A stretch of 64,000 nt of DNA from positions 1-64,000 of the forward strand of contig NC_090141.1 in assembly GCF_017916325.1 (NCBI RefSeq), given 5' to 3'. Both the position numbers and the translations under genes were made by a program. This document shows positions 32,605 to 43,827 of the stretch, piece by piece. Under the pieces are notes generated by a model. That model worked only from the letters and a program-made list of their open reading frames with translations, had not been told where the DNA came from and did not search any database. Every line of letters starts with the position of its first letter. The first letter of the stretch is position 1. The stretch comes from Leishmania martiniquensis. Its lineage: Eukaryota > Euglenozoa > Kinetoplastea > Trypanosomatida > Trypanosomatidae.

Positions 32605-34564
32605 GCGCGGCAACTTCCTTCGCGGCCTGCAGGGTCAGCCCACCTTCGAACGCCCCGCAAAGGTCAGCGACACAACGCTGATGATGCGAAACAGAGCAAA
32701 CAGAATCGCCAAGGACACCCACATGTAGACGCTCGCAGACTGCGGGTCACCGTCAAACCCAAGCAGGCGCAGCACCGTACGCCCGTCACGAGGCTGGTTG
32801 ATGCAGTACTCGTCACCCTTGCGGTAGTTGTCGCACGTTATGTTGTGCACATTGTTCAGCTCGTTGCGCAGCACCAAAATGTACGCGTGACGCATGAACG
32901 ACAGCTTCTCCAGCCAGTACCAGTACGGTCGCAGACGGTCCGTACTCGCGAACAGGCCACCCCCTATGGCCAACGGCATCAAGATCAGTGGCGTGATGGC
33001 GGAAGCGACTATCAGCGACGGGCACGAGGTAGAGATCGCGAAGCCGAGGCCCGTGGCCACCTGCGACAGCAGCAAAATCACGCCGACGTAATGGAAAAAG
33101 GACCCGGCGTCGCGATGCAGGCCCACCATCCAGTACAGGATGATGCTCTCCACCAGCACCGCAACAATCTGCACAGGGAGCTCAGCGACACTACGGCCGA
33201 GGAAGAACATCAGGGGAGAATACGCGCCAGCCTGCTGCTCGCGCATGTACACGGCACGCACGTTGTTGAACGTGTTGATCATGATGAACGTCGAGCTGAG
33301 CGCGCGGTTCATGACGGTCATGAACAGCATGCCCTGGCGATCCTGGACGCCCTCCACGTTGGAGCGAACATTCAGAAAGATTAGCCCCACAACAACGGCG
33401 AAGAAAATCGCCTGAGCCATGTACGAGAAAAGGTACAACGAATTGCGCGAGATCTCCATCACCGTGCGCCGCGTCACCTCGCAGAACTGCACAACCGGCG
33501 AGCTGCCGAATTGCACAATATACGCATCGAGGAACCGCGCCGCAGACGACTCACTGCGGCTCTTTGCAAGGTGCACAGCGGCACTGTGCGGCGTGCGAGG
33601 TCCATTCTTCAGGTACTTGTGCCAGCGCTTGATCAGAACCTTGCTTGTCGCACTGTCCTGCAGCAGTACCATGTAGTGGTCCGACGGCGTGTACTTGCTC
33701 GGGCACGGGAACCCGATAGACTCGAAGTAGCTCAGCGACGCAGCCATCGTCCCGTGGTACGCAACGCGGCCCTGCGTCATCAGCATCACGTCGTCGAAGT
33801 ATGACAGCACCTCCGCAGTCGGCTGGTGGATCGTGTAGACCACAGTTCGGCCCATCCGCGACAGCTGGCGCAGCAGGTGCACGACCTTTGCAGATGTCAC
33901 CGAGTCCAGCCCAGACGTCGGCTCATCAAGGAGCAGAATCTTCGGGTCGCAGATCAGCTCAATCCCGATGCTGCACCGCTTGCGCTCGCCACCAGACAGC
34001 CCAGCCTCCAGTCCCGGTATGCCGACCTTCGTGTCACGGCAGTGCCGCAGCCGAAGTACATCCAGCGCCTCCTGCACACGCTCCTCCGTCTCCGCGCGGC
34101 TCGTCCCACGCCGCGTACGCAGCGAGAACCACAGTGCGTCGTACGGCGTTGACAGCGGCGAGATGATGTCGTCCTGCGTCACGAACCCCATCGCCTTGCG
34201 GAAGTGCCGCTCGAACTCACAATCGCCCAGCTGGCGCCGCCCGCTCAGCTTCAGGCCACCGCCAGACGCAAGCCGGTCGCAGATCGCGTTCAGGAACGTC
34301 GTCTTGCCGGCGCCGGACGACCCGAGGATCGCAAGGCACCGCCCGGGCAGCGCAGTCCCCGTCAGTCCGCACAGGATGCGCTTCTGGCCGGCGCTGTACG
34401 TCAGATTGCGCCACGACAGCGGCAGCGAATAGCTGTTCGGCACGCTGCCTCTCTTGAGCGCACCCGCGCCACAGTCGGCGGTGGGGCTCAGGTCATTGGC
34501 GCCGTCGCTTAGAGAACCCGCTCGGCGGGCGCCGAGTGCATCGGGGTCGTCGACCTCGATGGGG
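32605..34564. repeat. Direct repeat, ABCG tract copy 1
   Basis: 1,960 bp matching 38575-40534 at a constant offset of 5,970 bases. I find four differences, all within 27 bases (32877, 32898, 32902, 32903). The tract starts 30 bases beyond the stop codon and ends inside codon 19 of the gene; outside it the two loci share nothing obvious. Confidence 0.95.
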
Positions 34565-34620
34565 ACGAGTAAGTTGTTCGGGGGGTCGCTTTCCACGCGC
34601 TGATCGATTTCACGAGGCAT
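32635..34620 (-). CDS. ABCG1: ABC transporter, ABCG half-transporter, copy 1
   Basis: A 661-residue half-transporter in the ABCG order: nucleotide-binding domain first, membrane domain second. Visible NBD elements are Walker A GSSGAGKTT (100-108), the Q-loop FVTQDD (Q149), the signature LSGGE (208-212), Walker B ILLLDEP (228-234) and the H-loop YTIHQP (H265), so ATPase residues are intact. The membrane domain (about 385-655) shows six hydrophobic spans starting at SLYLFSYMAQAIFFAVVVGL. ABCG proteins work as dimers and move lipids or drugs; Leishmania ABCG1/ABCG2 relatives have been linked to phospholipid and thiol export. It differs from the second copy in 2 residues of the shared region (L573, F575) and in its first 18 residues (MPREIDQRVE...). 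The symbol follows the expected gene order and is less certain than the family. Confidence 0.95.
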   Translation of the reverse strand: MPREIDQRVESDPPNNLLVPIEVDDPDALGARRAGSLSDGANDLSPTADCGAGALKRGSVPNSYSLPLSWRNLTYSAGQKRILCGLTGTALPGRCLAILGSSGAGKTTFLNAICDRLASGGGLKLSGRRQLGDCEFERHFRKAMGFVTQDDIISPLSTPYDALWFSLRTRRGTSRAETEERVQEALDVLRLRHCRDTKVGIPGLEAGLSGGERKRCSIGIELICDPKILLLDEPTSGLDSVTSAKVVHLLRQLSRMGRTVVYTIHQPTAEVLSYFDDVMLMTQGRVAYHGTMAASLSYFESIGFPCPSKYTPSDHYMVLLQDSATSKVLIKRWHKYLKNGPRTPHSAAVHLAKSRSESSAARFLDAYIVQFGSSPVVQFCEVTRRTVMEISRNSLYLFSYMAQAIFFAVVVGLIFLNVRSNVEGVQDRQGMLFMTVMNRALSSTFIMINTFNNVRAVYMREQQAGAYSPLMFFLGRSVAELPVQIVAVLVESIILYWMVGLHRDAGSFFHYVGVILLLSQVATGLGFAISTSCPSLIVASAITPLILMPLAIGGGLFASTDRLRPYWYWLEKLSFMRHAYILVLRNELNNVHNITCDNYRKGDEYCINQPRDGRTVLRLLGFDGDPQSASVYMWVSLAILFALFRIISVVSLTFAGRSKVG

Positions 34621-37600
34621 GACGGAGTTTCAAGGGGAGGTGATGGGAGGGAAGAGAGGAATCGAGGGAGCGGGAGGGGGGCAGAGGGAAAGACGCGGCT
34701 GTACCTGCCAGCTTAGAGCAAAGGCAGTGTATGTGTCCGAATGGTAGAGCAATGAAGCGGTGAGAGCGGCGTTGGCACGCACACACGAATGTGCAACGCT
34801 AAACAGCCGAGAAGGAAACGTGTTTGTGACAGTGTGGAAAGAGTAATTAGACGATGACTGCCGGTGGTGGAGGTGGCAGTGGCGTCGGGGATCGGCTGCG
34901 CCGCAGCGTAGCGGTTATAGAGCACAGTCTGAGGGGGAGAAGTTATGGAGAGGGCCTCATCTGGGCAAACACGAAGCGTTGGCACGGCATTGAAGCAGCA
35001 GCAGCAGCAGCGAGGTCAGCGTAAAGGAAAAAAGGGAGAGAAAGGGAGACATGCGAGAGGAAATCATGTGGGGGTCTAACAGACAGAAAGCAACGCTCGC
35101 GCTCACCCTCGCGCCGCGCTGGTGAGACAGCGTTGCGGACGCCTTTGCAGGCATCTTCATCACACATATGCCGCGCACGGCCCTGAGAGAGGGGGAGAGA
35201 AAGAAGGACGCGGAGGGTATGTAAGAGGCCCGGCTGCAGATCTGCAGAGGAGACGGCACGGCACACCAAGATGGCACATCTCTCCCCCGATTGAGTCATT
35301 TCCCTAATGCCCGCCGCGTTTCGTGGCTGCGATCGGATAGCCCGTCATCGCTTCCCCTCCCCCTCTCCCTTTCCCTTCGCCCAGACGCTAACCCATTGGG
35401 GTCACCGGCACACGAGAGCGGCACTGGTGCCTTTCCCACCACCCACCAAGCTGGGAAGCGGAAGTATATGCACGCCGTGGCGAGTGCCGTGAAGCCTCCC
35501 ATCGGTGCCCGCACCACCACCACTACCACCATCGCCACCGGTATGCGCCTCCATCACTGCCGCCCCTCTTCTTTTTTCTCATACGCAGCAGACGCCCCCC
35601 TCTCCGCTCCCGCCTACACTCTCTCCTGAGCCTCTCCGCCCTCAAGGTGACTACAGCAATGCGATGGCCTGCATGCATACGGTGTGGAAGAGAATACATA
35701 ACGGGCGGGGAGGGAAGGTAAGCTAACAGAGGTCTGAAATGAGGGCACGCCGGATGGTCCACAGCAGACTGAGAGGACAGCGCAGCATCAACCCGCCGCC
35801 ACCATAGTCGGCAGTGCTTTTTCTAAGCTTTCGTTCGCTCTTCTGCGCTTGTGACAGCCTATGGGTCGTATGATGTGCCGGCCTGCTGCATGAGTGGATT
35901 GTCCCAGCCGCACGACTCACGCGCCATGGAGACGCAGGCGCACAGGCCCACGTCGATGGGAAGTGCGCACGTGCAGGCAGCTATGAAGAACGAAATGATG
36001 TGTTAGAAAAGGTGCTCAGAGGCGGAGGGAAGCCCCTGCGGGATCAGCTCGGGGGGAGGGGGAAGACACCCTAGCACACTCACGAGCGCATGCGCAGGGT
36101 GAAGAACGGCACGTAGACGATGAAAGAGCCGCTGCGCACGCGAACCTCAGGAGAGAGAGGGAACAGAGAAGAAATATGTGCGTGCCTCTGTGCGCCTGTC
36201 GCAGCAGTGAAAAAGACAGCCTTGGCCTTGTGCGGGACGAAGCGAGGCAGCCGCGACGCTCTAGTCGAGGGATGGGGTGAGGTGAAGGACACGGTGTAGA
36301 TGGTGAGAGGAGAAGGCGGAGGGAAGGAGGGAGCAGAGCCATTGTTTGAAGGATTCAACATCCAGCACCGCTGCTGGCCCCTTCCCTCATGGACGGACGT
36401 CTGCACGCGTGTGTGTGGAGGGGGGGCCAATCAGAGACAGAAAGCAATAGTGCCCAATACAAAGCAAACGGCGTCCGAGGGAAGGGCGGAAGGCGGCCGC
36501 GCCGAAGATAGAGAAAAGGCAGCCAAACGTAAAGAAGCCACACAGCCAAGGCCGCGACCGCAGTGAGTTGAAAAAATATCGCGCACGTAAAGAGGAGAGG
36601 CGATCCGAGCGATCGAAAAAAGGGGGAAAGAGTGGGGGCGAAAAAAAATGTTCGGAAGACTGCTCTGCTCTCCAGGCACGTAAGCGCGACAGAGCCGTAT
36701 GTGAAGGAAGTGCACAGATGCTGCCAGCAGAGCGCGAAGAGGGAAGGGAACACACGCACGGAGACATACACAAAAGCGCGTGCATCGACAACGATGGATA
36801 CTGCATAGTGGGGACGCGCACACGCGCGCCTGTACGCACACTGGTCTATTGGCCCCGCCCCGCCCTGTTAAAAGGAAAGGGGAGAGAGGGGAGGACGAGG
36901 ATGGTGGAGGTCAAGCGTAACGATGCTGAAGGGCGACATGGAGAACAATGGCTGAAACGCGGGAAGTCGGCAAAAAAAAAAAAGATGTCAGAGGGACGCG
37001 GGGGGAGTGGGTGATTGAGAAGGCACAAGACAGACCGCACGCACACCATAGTCGCAGCGGCAGTCACGCATGCGCGACCTGAACGCCCAAATTGAGGGGG
37101 AAGGAGATAGAGAGGGGAAGGCTGCACTGCTTCTTCTTACCGATTCACTAGCCACGTTGGCCGGTGTGTGTGTGTGTGTGTGGAGGACGAAAAGGGCGAA
37201 AACGCGGCCCCGCAGGCGTACTGCGGGTGATGCGCTTGACGGAAGAGCGTCACTATGCAACGAAAGGGGGGAATATCGATGCTGTCCCCTGACAAAAAAA
37301 AAGAGGAGCCGCGCTGCTCCCCTACCCTAACCTGCACCAAACGTGTGGAGGCAACCTTTGGATACGAGACAGAGCGGGGAGGGGAGAGCGACAGAGAGGA
37401 GGCGCCCCGACACGAGGTCTCGACATGCACGACACGAAGTAGTCCGTGCGGCGAAATCACTACGCATCCGCTAACATCTGTAGGCGCAGGTGTCCGTGCA
37501 GCTGCAGATGGCGAAGGTGCTCACATCGCTGAGGGCTGATCTGAGAGCACGAATGCGGGAGTGAGAGAGGCCCTGCCCCTCCCTCTCGCTCCATCGGCGT

Positions 37601-38574
37601 TTTTCTCCGCTTTCTCAGCGCCCAGGAGGAGCACGAAGACCGTCCAGTACCGGCATCGGCGACACCAGCGGCCATTAACGTCCTCGTGGCTGCAGGAGCC
37701 TTCACACACGAGCCCGCCTCGCTCCCCACCTTTCAGCGCGGAGGTGCTCTCTTTAAAAGCGCAGAGAGAGTCATCAGCGGCGTGCGCCGGCTAAAGGAAG
37801 CGAAAATGGAGGAGAACAGGAGGAGGCACGCGCCTCCGTCACCGCCGCTCACGGGGGGGACAGAGGGAGGGGGAGGCGCCGATGCTGACAAACTCAGAGA
37901 AACAGACACACACGCACGCACATGCGACAAAAAGGGGAGGACACTCAGAACACTTTCGCGCATACACATGTACATACATATATGAGCAGCACACTACCAA
38001 CAAATATGACGCTGTGGCGCTGCCATCGACGGTGGTGGCATCACTGGGCACGCTACCCGCACCTCTCGCACCCCGCCGCCTCGCCCCCGCTTTCACGCAC
38101 TCGGGGGTTCCCCCCACCGCCGCCTCTGCTCTCCTCCTCGCCTCTCCATCCCCCTCCCACGCGTACTTTGGGCGCGCGCCCACCACGCAAGCACACGCGT
38201 GGAGAGGGGCACAAAGAGAGCAGCGCTGTCTGCTCGGTGAGAGAGAAATCCGAGAGGACGTATACGCCACCTTCAAAACAGCTACCCCAGCATCACCCAG
38301 CATGATGCAGACGCGTGACCCCACCGCTCCACGAAAGGGAAAACGCCCCCTTCGCCCTCCACCACGCACAGATAATGATACACAGGAGGGTGCGAGACGC
38401 AAGCGAGCACAGAGGATGTGAAAGCGCCGCGCATCGGAGATGGCGAAAGCGGAAGCGCCTCGCAGTGCACGTCGCCAGACCACCGAACCAGCCGCCGTCA
38501 CTTCAACACAACTACGCCGGTCGGCTTGTGCTCCGAGCCCAGCATGCGCTACGGACGGCCCCGCAGCCCACCAA
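34621..38574. other. Interval between the two ABCG genes
   Basis: About 4 kb containing the ABCG1 5' region and ABCG2 3' region. Pyrimidine-rich sense sequence lies just upstream of the first ABCG ATG (34634-34690). No further gene or ABCG fragment is seen, and this spacer is not duplicated elsewhere in the window. A GT repeat lies at 37164-37180. Confidence 0.6.
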
Positions 38575-40534
38575 GCGCGGCAACTTCCTTCGCGGCCTGC
38601 AGGGTCAGCCCACCTTCGAACGCCCCGCAAAGGTCAGCGACACAACGCTGATGATGCGAAACAGAGCAAACAGAATCGCCAAGGACACCCACATGTAGAC
38701 GCTCGCAGACTGCGGGTCACCGTCAAACCCAAGCAGGCGCAGCACCGTACGCCCGTCACGAGGCTGGTTGATGCAGTACTCGTCACCCTTGCGGTAGTTG
38801 TCGCACGTTATGTTGTGCACATTGTTCAGCTCGTTGCGCAGCACCAGAATGTACGCGTGACGCATGAGCGATGGCTTCTCCAGCCAGTACCAGTACGGTC
38901 GCAGACGGTCCGTACTCGCGAACAGGCCACCCCCTATGGCCAACGGCATCAAGATCAGTGGCGTGATGGCGGAAGCGACTATCAGCGACGGGCACGAGGT
39001 AGAGATCGCGAAGCCGAGGCCCGTGGCCACCTGCGACAGCAGCAAAATCACGCCGACGTAATGGAAAAAGGACCCGGCGTCGCGATGCAGGCCCACCATC
39101 CAGTACAGGATGATGCTCTCCACCAGCACCGCAACAATCTGCACAGGGAGCTCAGCGACACTACGGCCGAGGAAGAACATCAGGGGAGAATACGCGCCAG
39201 CCTGCTGCTCGCGCATGTACACGGCACGCACGTTGTTGAACGTGTTGATCATGATGAACGTCGAGCTGAGCGCGCGGTTCATGACGGTCATGAACAGCAT
39301 GCCCTGGCGATCCTGGACGCCCTCCACGTTGGAGCGAACATTCAGAAAGATTAGCCCCACAACAACGGCGAAGAAAATCGCCTGAGCCATGTACGAGAAA
39401 AGGTACAACGAATTGCGCGAGATCTCCATCACCGTGCGCCGCGTCACCTCGCAGAACTGCACAACCGGCGAGCTGCCGAATTGCACAATATACGCATCGA
39501 GGAACCGCGCCGCAGACGACTCACTGCGGCTCTTTGCAAGGTGCACAGCGGCACTGTGCGGCGTGCGAGGTCCATTCTTCAGGTACTTGTGCCAGCGCTT
39601 GATCAGAACCTTGCTTGTCGCACTGTCCTGCAGCAGTACCATGTAGTGGTCCGACGGCGTGTACTTGCTCGGGCACGGGAACCCGATAGACTCGAAGTAG
39701 CTCAGCGACGCAGCCATCGTCCCGTGGTACGCAACGCGGCCCTGCGTCATCAGCATCACGTCGTCGAAGTATGACAGCACCTCCGCAGTCGGCTGGTGGA
39801 TCGTGTAGACCACAGTTCGGCCCATCCGCGACAGCTGGCGCAGCAGGTGCACGACCTTTGCAGATGTCACCGAGTCCAGCCCAGACGTCGGCTCATCAAG
39901 GAGCAGAATCTTCGGGTCGCAGATCAGCTCAATCCCGATGCTGCACCGCTTGCGCTCGCCACCAGACAGCCCAGCCTCCAGTCCCGGTATGCCGACCTTC
40001 GTGTCACGGCAGTGCCGCAGCCGAAGTACATCCAGCGCCTCCTGCACACGCTCCTCCGTCTCCGCGCGGCTCGTCCCACGCCGCGTACGCAGCGAGAACC
40101 ACAGTGCGTCGTACGGCGTTGACAGCGGCGAGATGATGTCGTCCTGCGTCACGAACCCCATCGCCTTGCGGAAGTGCCGCTCGAACTCACAATCGCCCAG
40201 CTGGCGCCGCCCGCTCAGCTTCAGGCCACCGCCAGACGCAAGCCGGTCGCAGATCGCGTTCAGGAACGTCGTCTTGCCGGCGCCGGACGACCCGAGGATC
40301 GCAAGGCACCGCCCGGGCAGCGCAGTCCCCGTCAGTCCGCACAGGATGCGCTTCTGGCCGGCGCTGTACGTCAGATTGCGCCACGACAGCGGCAGCGAAT
40401 AGCTGTTCGGCACGCTGCCTCTCTTGAGCGCACCCGCGCCACAGTCGGCGGTGGGGCTCAGGTCATTGGCGCCGTCGCTTAGAGAACCCGCTCGGCGGGC
40501 GCCGAGTGCATCGGGGTCGTCGACCTCGATGGGG
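38575..40534. repeat. Direct repeat, ABCG tract copy 2
   Basis: The partner of 32605-34564, in the same orientation, 5,970 bases away. The boundary on the upstream side falls in the codons preceding PIEVDDPDALG; on the downstream side it falls 30 bases past the stop. Confidence 0.95.
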
Positions 40535-40596
40535 GAAAATGAGTCGTGGGTGCGGTCGTCGTAGATCGGCTCACGGGAAGCGGCAAAGGGGCGCAT
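38605..40596 (-). CDS. ABCG2: ABC transporter, ABCG half-transporter, copy 2
   Basis: A 663-residue ABCG half-transporter. From PIEVDDPDALG onward it is the same protein as copy 1 apart from P and L in place of L573 and F575, in the loop WLEKPSLMRHAY before the last membrane spans. All ATPase motifs (Walker A, LSGGE, Walker B, H-loop) and the six spans are intact. Its own N terminus is MRPFAASREPIYDDRTHDSF. The frame opens to 40956 but only from GTG and through a low-complexity Pro/Leu/Cys stretch, so ATG at 40596 is chosen. Because ABCG proteins dimerise, the two products could form homo- or heterodimers. Distinct flanks mean the copies have different UTRs and may be regulated differently. 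Symbol by expected order only. Confidence 0.95.
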   Translation of the reverse strand: MRPFAASREPIYDDRTHDSFSPIEVDDPDALGARRAGSLSDGANDLSPTADCGAGALKRGSVPNSYSLPLSWRNLTYSAGQKRILCGLTGTALPGRCLAILGSSGAGKTTFLNAICDRLASGGGLKLSGRRQLGDCEFERHFRKAMGFVTQDDIISPLSTPYDALWFSLRTRRGTSRAETEERVQEALDVLRLRHCRDTKVGIPGLEAGLSGGERKRCSIGIELICDPKILLLDEPTSGLDSVTSAKVVHLLRQLSRMGRTVVYTIHQPTAEVLSYFDDVMLMTQGRVAYHGTMAASLSYFESIGFPCPSKYTPSDHYMVLLQDSATSKVLIKRWHKYLKNGPRTPHSAAVHLAKSRSESSAARFLDAYIVQFGSSPVVQFCEVTRRTVMEISRNSLYLFSYMAQAIFFAVVVGLIFLNVRSNVEGVQDRQGMLFMTVMNRALSSTFIMINTFNNVRAVYMREQQAGAYSPLMFFLGRSVAELPVQIVAVLVESIILYWMVGLHRDAGSFFHYVGVILLLSQVATGLGFAISTSCPSLIVASAITPLILMPLAIGGGLFASTDRLRPYWYWLEKPSLMRHAYILVLRNELNNVHNITCDNYRKGDEYCINQPRDGRTVLRLLGFDGDPQSASVYMWVSLAILFALFRIISVVSLTFAGRSKVG

Positions 40597-43500
40597 CGCG
40601 AAGGCAAATCGCTGAAGACGCGGGCACGGCTGAGCCCACGCCAACGGGCACAGAAGCGCAGAGAAGAGGGGGAGTAAGGGAGGGGGGTGGCACCGGCCGT
40701 GTGAATGAGCCGGACGGCCAGGGAGGATGTCGCGAGGAAACGCTAGAAGTGGGGGGCAGCCTGAGACACAGAGAGGCAGGCAGCAAACGAGAGGTGCACG
40801 GCGTGCAGGCGGAAGCGAGGCAGGGCAGAGATGGCGGATGTAGGGTAGATGGGAAGGGCACGCGTGGGCTGGAGAGGAAACGATTAGGCGGCACACTGCA
40901 GCTCGCGGACGCGCAGAGGCACAAAGGGCAAAAAAAAAGAAGAGAAAAAAATGCACGCAAAGCTGACGTTGCTGAGCGGCCCACGGGGCGGCAGATATGT
41001 AAGAGAGCGATTACACAGAGGAAAAGGGGGGCACCGCTAATCTATTTGCGTAAGCTGCGCTGATGTCGGCAAGGGATTCGCGAAAAGGGGGAGCAGAGAG
41101 CCCGTGGCGTTCAGTAGCGCGAGCGACGATTGTGTCAGCCGCAAGGAAGTGAACAGAGGCGCTCTGACCGCGAGGGGAGCGTGAGGAAGGATGCCGTACG
41201 CCAAGTCGCGCCGAAGTGCCGGAGCAAGGGAAAACTAACGAGAGAGAGAGGGAGGCTAAAGATGAGGGGAGAGGAGAGGTCACGGGAAGCGAAGGGTAAC
41301 ATAAAGCGATGGGCACAGCGTTGAGAGAACAGAAAGGGGAGAAGAGATGGGCGTCCAATAGCCGAAGCGTCAGTGCGAATAGGTTTGTTGCAGCACACTC
41401 ATACAGAGAGAGAGAGGGAGCCGCCAAACGAGGAAAAAAAGAAGCGTATATGCATAGAAAATATGCGTTCGCATGCACAATGGGTGCAGTGCTCGCACGA
41501 CTTCACTGCAGCAGAGAGAAAGGCAAGGCACGAAGTTTCCCGTCGGCACACACGGGCACAGGCGAAGTCCCCCAGCGCCGGGCCGGCCTCTCGCCAACTC
41601 CGACGCGAGTCGCGCAGGGAGGAGGGGAGGGGTGGAGGGGCTATCCAGGGTTGGCGGCAGTAAGGACGGTGACGCTGTGAGCTGTGCGGACGCGTTGGAC
41701 AGAGACAATGGCCACAGCGAAATCGACTGAAGGGAGAGTGGGAAAAGGTAAAGAAAAACGCGAGTGATCAGTGGACAGCGACGGCAGTGAGAAGGCGGCG
41801 AAGGCCACGAGAAGAGAGGGAAAGAGGGGAGTGGGCGGGAGGACGGGGGGGATAGGGCCTGCGAGAAGTTATGGTGCAGAGGCCGGACGATGACAAGGTG
41901 TGCTGATCGAATCCTAAACACGCAGACAGCGTACTCAGCGAAAGAGAGAGAAACTTATAAAAACGCAGATGTGTACACGGCGGGCTCGTGTACACGTTGG
42001 GGGAGAAACAAAGGGAGATGATGATGAAGACCGGGGTGGCGATAGGATGCGCTCGCGCGTGAGCCTGCGTATGAGTCTTTAGAAACGCGAAAGGAGACAG
42101 AAGGGCGGTGAGGCGATCAGGGCGCATCCAAAGGAGGGGAGAGAGAGAGATGGGGGGAGACCCACCCGCACGGTGAGACGGAGAGGCAAAGGAGAGCCGC
42201 CGAGTCCGTGCGGGAAAAGAGAAGCTCTCGCTGGCAAACCGGCGCGGGTGCCTCGCACAGACTGAAGTATGCCTTTTAGGTTGGCTCTGTTCACGTTTGT
42301 CTCGGTGTGTGGCTGTCTGTGTGTCTACTTGGGGATGATGGAGGGGAGGAACACTGAAGGCGATGCGCGTGTAAGTGCGACTTGAGACGCGGATGGCACG
42401 AAGAGATATCACGCGAGAACGAAAGAGGAGTAGGGAGGGGGAGAAGAGTTCAAGTAGCACTTGATCGACACGAAGCTCTCCGCTCACACACGCGCCCACC
42501 AAAAGCAGAAGCAGGCACAGCAGCCAATGCTGCGTACGTTCTGCCTCACATACGCAGCCTCTGCTGAAGCACCTATGTGGGTGGCCGGGGCCTGACGCCG
42601 TGGTGTGAGCCCCCAACAGGCGCGCAGCCTGCGCCACACCCTCTTCCCCCCACCCCTTGTGCTTGTCCTTCACCGTGTCTGCTGATGCAACGAGGCCTCG
42701 CGGAGGGCGAGGGAAGGAATGAAAAGGTGGAAACGAGCTCGTTGTCGGGCTGCAGTGCTCACATGACCGACCGACCAGCAGGCGAACCTCAGCCACCCCC
42801 ATCCCTCACTCTCCTCTGCTCCCACTGACACGGAAAGGGGGACAGAAGAGACTCTGTGCGTACGCGCATGTGCGGTTGCCTTACCCGATAGCGTCACCAG
42901 GCCGTAGAGAAGTCGGCGATGACTGTTTACACCTCCCACTTTCAGCAGTGTCGCTTCACCGCCCTCGTCCATCCCGGTCAAACGGTAAGGCGGGTGAAGA
43001 TCGCAGCACAGACGCGGGACGTGCAGTGGGAAGGGGGAAGGGGAGGGAAGGGGTGAAGGCGTCGTGCGTATGTGTGTGCGTGTGCGCTGCCGTGGAAAGT
43101 GGGCCGCAGAGAGAGAGAGAGCAAGGGTCGCCTGAGGGAAATCTGTTTGTCTTTCGGTATGCGGAAGTGCAGATATGCGCTGCAAAAGAGGGAAGCGGAA
43201 GCGGAAGTTCCCCACCGCCACCCATCGCCCACCCACCCCCATTTCTTTCCAGGCCGGTGGCACCGTCCAGTTCCTCGTTGTCACATGAATCATCGCCTGC
43301 ACGTCCCTTCCGCGGTACACACAGAAAGACATACACATGAGGAGAGCGACGGAGTCGCGACCGGAGGAAGAGAGAGGGGCGGTGGGTGGCGGACGGTCCG
43401 GGGGCACAGTCTGCTCCCTTTTCTTTCACTCTGCTTCTCCTCCTTAATCATGTGCACCTTCGCCTCCGTCATTGCCCTCTTTCGCCTCGCTTCCCCTCTG

Positions 43501-43827
43501 CTCGTCGTTTTCGTATCTTAAAGCCGTGCGACGCGGGGGCACATAGCGGCTGCTCACATGTGCTCGTCGCACACCTGTCACCACCGCCACCCCTCTTCGT
43601 TTGCTTCTGGCCTCGGTGCGCTGGTGAAGTCTGCCGGCGCGCATGTGACCTCGAGGGGGAGGGGAAGGGACGGGTCGCCAAGGGCACCAACACACCAACG
43701 GGGAAGGAGCCTGCGACTGCGATTCGGTAGACAGTGCGAAGCACTGCACCACATGGACAGAAAGGGTAGCGAGTGCGAGTCAGCAGGCGCGACTATCCGG
43801 CTGCCGCGCTCGTCGCATGCGCTGTCA
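40597..43827. other. 3.2-kb interval upstream of ABCG2
   Basis: No gene that I can support. The longest frame (41768-42802, minus) is Ser/Pro/Arg low complexity starting from no convincing context. GA and GT simple sequence recurs. The right part (about 43400-43827) is presumably the 3' UTR of the TMEM209-like gene. Confidence 0.5.

Noticed and set aside
32845..34512. Several long plus-strand open frames antisense to the ABCG gene (and the same set at 38.8-40.5 kb)
   Set aside because: They are mirror frames of the conserved ABC transporter caused by its high GC third positions; they repeat exactly in both copies and match no protein family.
41768..42802. 344-residue minus-strand frame upstream of the ABCG2 gene
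   Set aside because: Low-complexity translation of biased spacer sequence; no domain, no repeat of real-gene texture.
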